The position numbers and the translations under genes were made by a program. 30,217 nucleotides of DNA from a virus: positions 1 through 30,217 of the IMG/VR virus record IMGVR_UViG_3300010885_009766. One strand, written 5' to 3'. The notes beneath the pieces are model-generated. The model worked only from the letters and a program-made list of their open reading frames with translations, had not been told where the DNA came from and did not search any database. Shown here one piece after another: positions 29,463 to 30,217 of the stretch (its first letter is position 1; the number at the start of each line of letters is the position of its first letter).

Positions 29463-29731
29463 TTAAGTTAGAAACAATGGGCGACAAGGACCGTGAACTG
29501 GCAATGGCATTTGACCAGGATGTTACGCAAGCTATGTATGATGCAGTGGATACAAGCAACGAACTAGAGATCAACCTCCAAAAATTTGAGGGAATTATTC
29601 TGACAGTCTTGGTCATCAATGCAGTCAGTTGGTATCAGACCATTGGTGGCGTGGATAAGGAAGAGTTCATGTCGGCTATCTCTCATATCTATGACGGGTT
29701 CGATAGTGACCAGACGATCATTAAGCACTAA
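29459..29731 (+). CDS. Early protein of unknown function (90 aa)
   Basis: A 90-residue acidic, helical protein linked by an ATGA overlap and with GGAG upstream. It has D-T-S-N-E-L-E-I-N near 31-39, then a moderately hydrophobic helix (ILTVLVINAVSWYQTI) and an acidic C-terminal segment. No family recognised. Confidence 0.6.
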   Translation: MIKLETMGDKDRELAMAFDQDVTQAMYDAVDTSNELEINLQKFEGIILTVLVINAVSWYQTIGGVDKEEFMSAISHIYDGFDSDQTIIKH

Positions 29732-30047
29732 GCGCAGACTGGAGTTATTCAATGATCATAGAGGGATCTGCCATATATGCTCTGGGAAAATACAAGTTGG
29801 TGAGGCTTGGGAAGTTGAGCATGTCATACCATTTGCAATGGGAGGTGAGGATGGCGGGGATAACCTCGCCCCTGCTCATATCAAATGTCATTCGGTCAAA
29901 ACAAAAGAGGATGTTCGGAATGTTGCCAAAGCAAAACGACGAGAAGCAAAGCACCTTGGAATCAAAGCAGACAGAGGGCCAGCAATCCCCGGCAGTAAGC
30001 GGTCAGGCTGGAAGCGCAAACTCGATGGAACCATTGTCAGACGCTGA
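29706..30047 (+). CDS. HNH endonuclease
   Basis: 113 residues if started at GTG 29706, giving T-R-R-S-L-S-T-K-R-R after the first Met, the usual start of this HNH type. An ATG at 29691 adds five residues but lacks a Shine-Dalgarno site. The core shows C22-H-I-C25, then E-V-E38-H39-V-I-P, G-G-D-N53-L-A-P-A-H58 and K-C61-H62, so the two His, the Asn and a zinc-binding Cys pair are present. The C-terminus is Lys/Arg-rich with P-G-S-K-R-S-G-W-K-R-K-L-D-G-T. It probably cuts or nicks DNA, perhaps in host DNA breakdown, packaging or homing. It overlaps the previous gene by 26 nt. Confidence 0.85.
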   Translation: MTRRSLSTKRRLELFNDHRGICHICSGKIQVGEAWEVEHVIPFAMGGEDGGDNLAPAHIKCHSVKTKEDVRNVAKAKRREAKHLGIKADRGPAIPGSKRSGWKRKLDGTIVRR

Positions 30048-30108
30048 GGCCAGAGAGATCGAGGCACTGACAAGGTGGATCTATTCAAGTGGAAACAATG
30101 GAGATTGA
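30025..30108 (+). CDS. Possible 27-residue acidic peptide
   Basis: ATG at 30025 inside the end of the HNH gene with GGAAG about 9 nt upstream, giving a short peptide (MEPLSDAEAREIEALTRWIY and seven more residues). It fills the gap between the HNH stop and the next ATG exactly, and its amphipathic acidic helix looks protein-like. The case is the spacing and the otherwise unexplained 60 bp; it may be spurious. Confidence 0.4.
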   Translation: MEPLSDAEAREIEALTRWIYSSGNNGD

Positions 30109-30111
30109 GTG

Positions 30112-30217
30112 ATGGACATTGTTGAACGGTTGCAGGAAGACAAGGCAGAGTTGGTTGAAGCCCTGATCGACATGCGAAACCATATCAACAAGCGGGATTG
30201 GGATGAGAACGTATCAA
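30112..30217 (+). CDS. Early operon gene, partial (runs off the window)
   Basis: The ATG at 30112 lies 3 nt after the preceding stop with GGAG 9 nt upstream. The visible part is a charged helix: MDIVERLQEDKAELVEALID and then M-R-N-H-I-N-K-R-D-W-D-E-N. No family can be named from 35 residues. Confidence 0.55.
   Translation, partial: MDIVERLQEDKAELVEALIDMRNHINKRDWDENVS

Noticed and set aside
29619-29705. Longer HNH protein start
   Set aside because: The upstream codons lie fully inside the preceding gene and lack a ribosome site; the GTG at 29706 gives the start usual for this family, though an ATG at 29691 cannot be excluded.
1-30217. Diversity-generating retroelement, considered because part of the virion module recalls phage BPP-1
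   Set aside because: No reverse transcriptase gene and no template/variable repeat pair was seen; the fibre's Ala/Ser linker is simple sequence, not a variable repeat.
1-30217. tRNA genes, CRISPR arrays, insertion sequences, attachment sites
   Set aside because: Gaps between genes are short. None shows a cloverleaf, spaced identical repeats of CRISPR type, a transposase or an integrase, so nothing could be supported.

Overview
The window is a contiguous piece of a tailed, short-tailed (podovirus) phage genome. The evidence is a T7-type virion gene order read on the minus strand from about 21955 down to 1: a reduced small terminase, large terminase, a GNAT-like gp13-type protein, several tiny proteins, portal, a Bbp19-like protein, scaffold, major capsid, head decoration protein, gp11-like adaptor, gp12-like nozzle, gp14-, gp15- and two gp16-like internal virion proteins, a gp17-like fibre, accessory tail proteins, a holin-like protein and a membrane protein. 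No phage RNA polymerase, DNA polymerase, integrase, reverse transcriptase, tRNA or CRISPR array is visible. The promoters I can read look like host sigma-70 sites (four have a perfect TTGACA), so transcription of these genes probably relies on the host polymerase. Good Shine-Dalgarno sites and overlapping genes fit a Gram-negative host. The exact host cannot be told; the gene set recalls uncultured aquatic podoviruses and, in part, Bordetella phage BPP-1.

Layout. (1) 1-21955, minus: packaging and virion genes, closely packed, with promoter candidates upstream of the small terminase, the major capsid gene and the fibre gene, and a terminator after the decoration gene. (2) 21956-23131: a control region. 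It holds a G-quadruplex-type G tract, about 150 bp of AT-rich iteron-like repeats (21-bp and 14-bp tandem units plus a 20-bp exact direct repeat), and a winged-helix Rep-like gene whose stop codon lies in the repeats. (3) 23132-24641, plus: a self-contained three-gene cassette (Gp88/DUF7227-like protein with a Cys motif, a 28-residue membrane peptide, a winged-helix-ended protein) with its own promoter, a duplicated ribosome-binding leader and a terminator. (4) 24712-27310, minus: a replication and recombination operon (Cro-like regulator, RusA resolvase, DnaA domain-IV-like protein, O-like initiator or loader, unknown protein, SSB-tail-like protein). (5) 27410-30217, plus: an early operon of overlapping genes with an ERF annealing protein, a Gp157-like protein, an HNH nuclease and several unknowns. 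It runs off the window end.

Regions 4 and 5 diverge from one promoter region in which the two -35 boxes overlap and a perfect palindrome lies on the start site, the usual arrangement of a genetic switch. ERF, the SSB-tail protein and RusA would form a single-strand annealing and resolution pathway. The O-like and DnaA-like proteins, and separately the Rep-like protein with its iterons, are two candidate ways to start replication with host machinery. The least described parts are the Gp88-like cassette, the iteron/G-quadruplex region, and a fibre in which a six-repeat propeller-like domain appears to be inserted inside a tail-collar domain.
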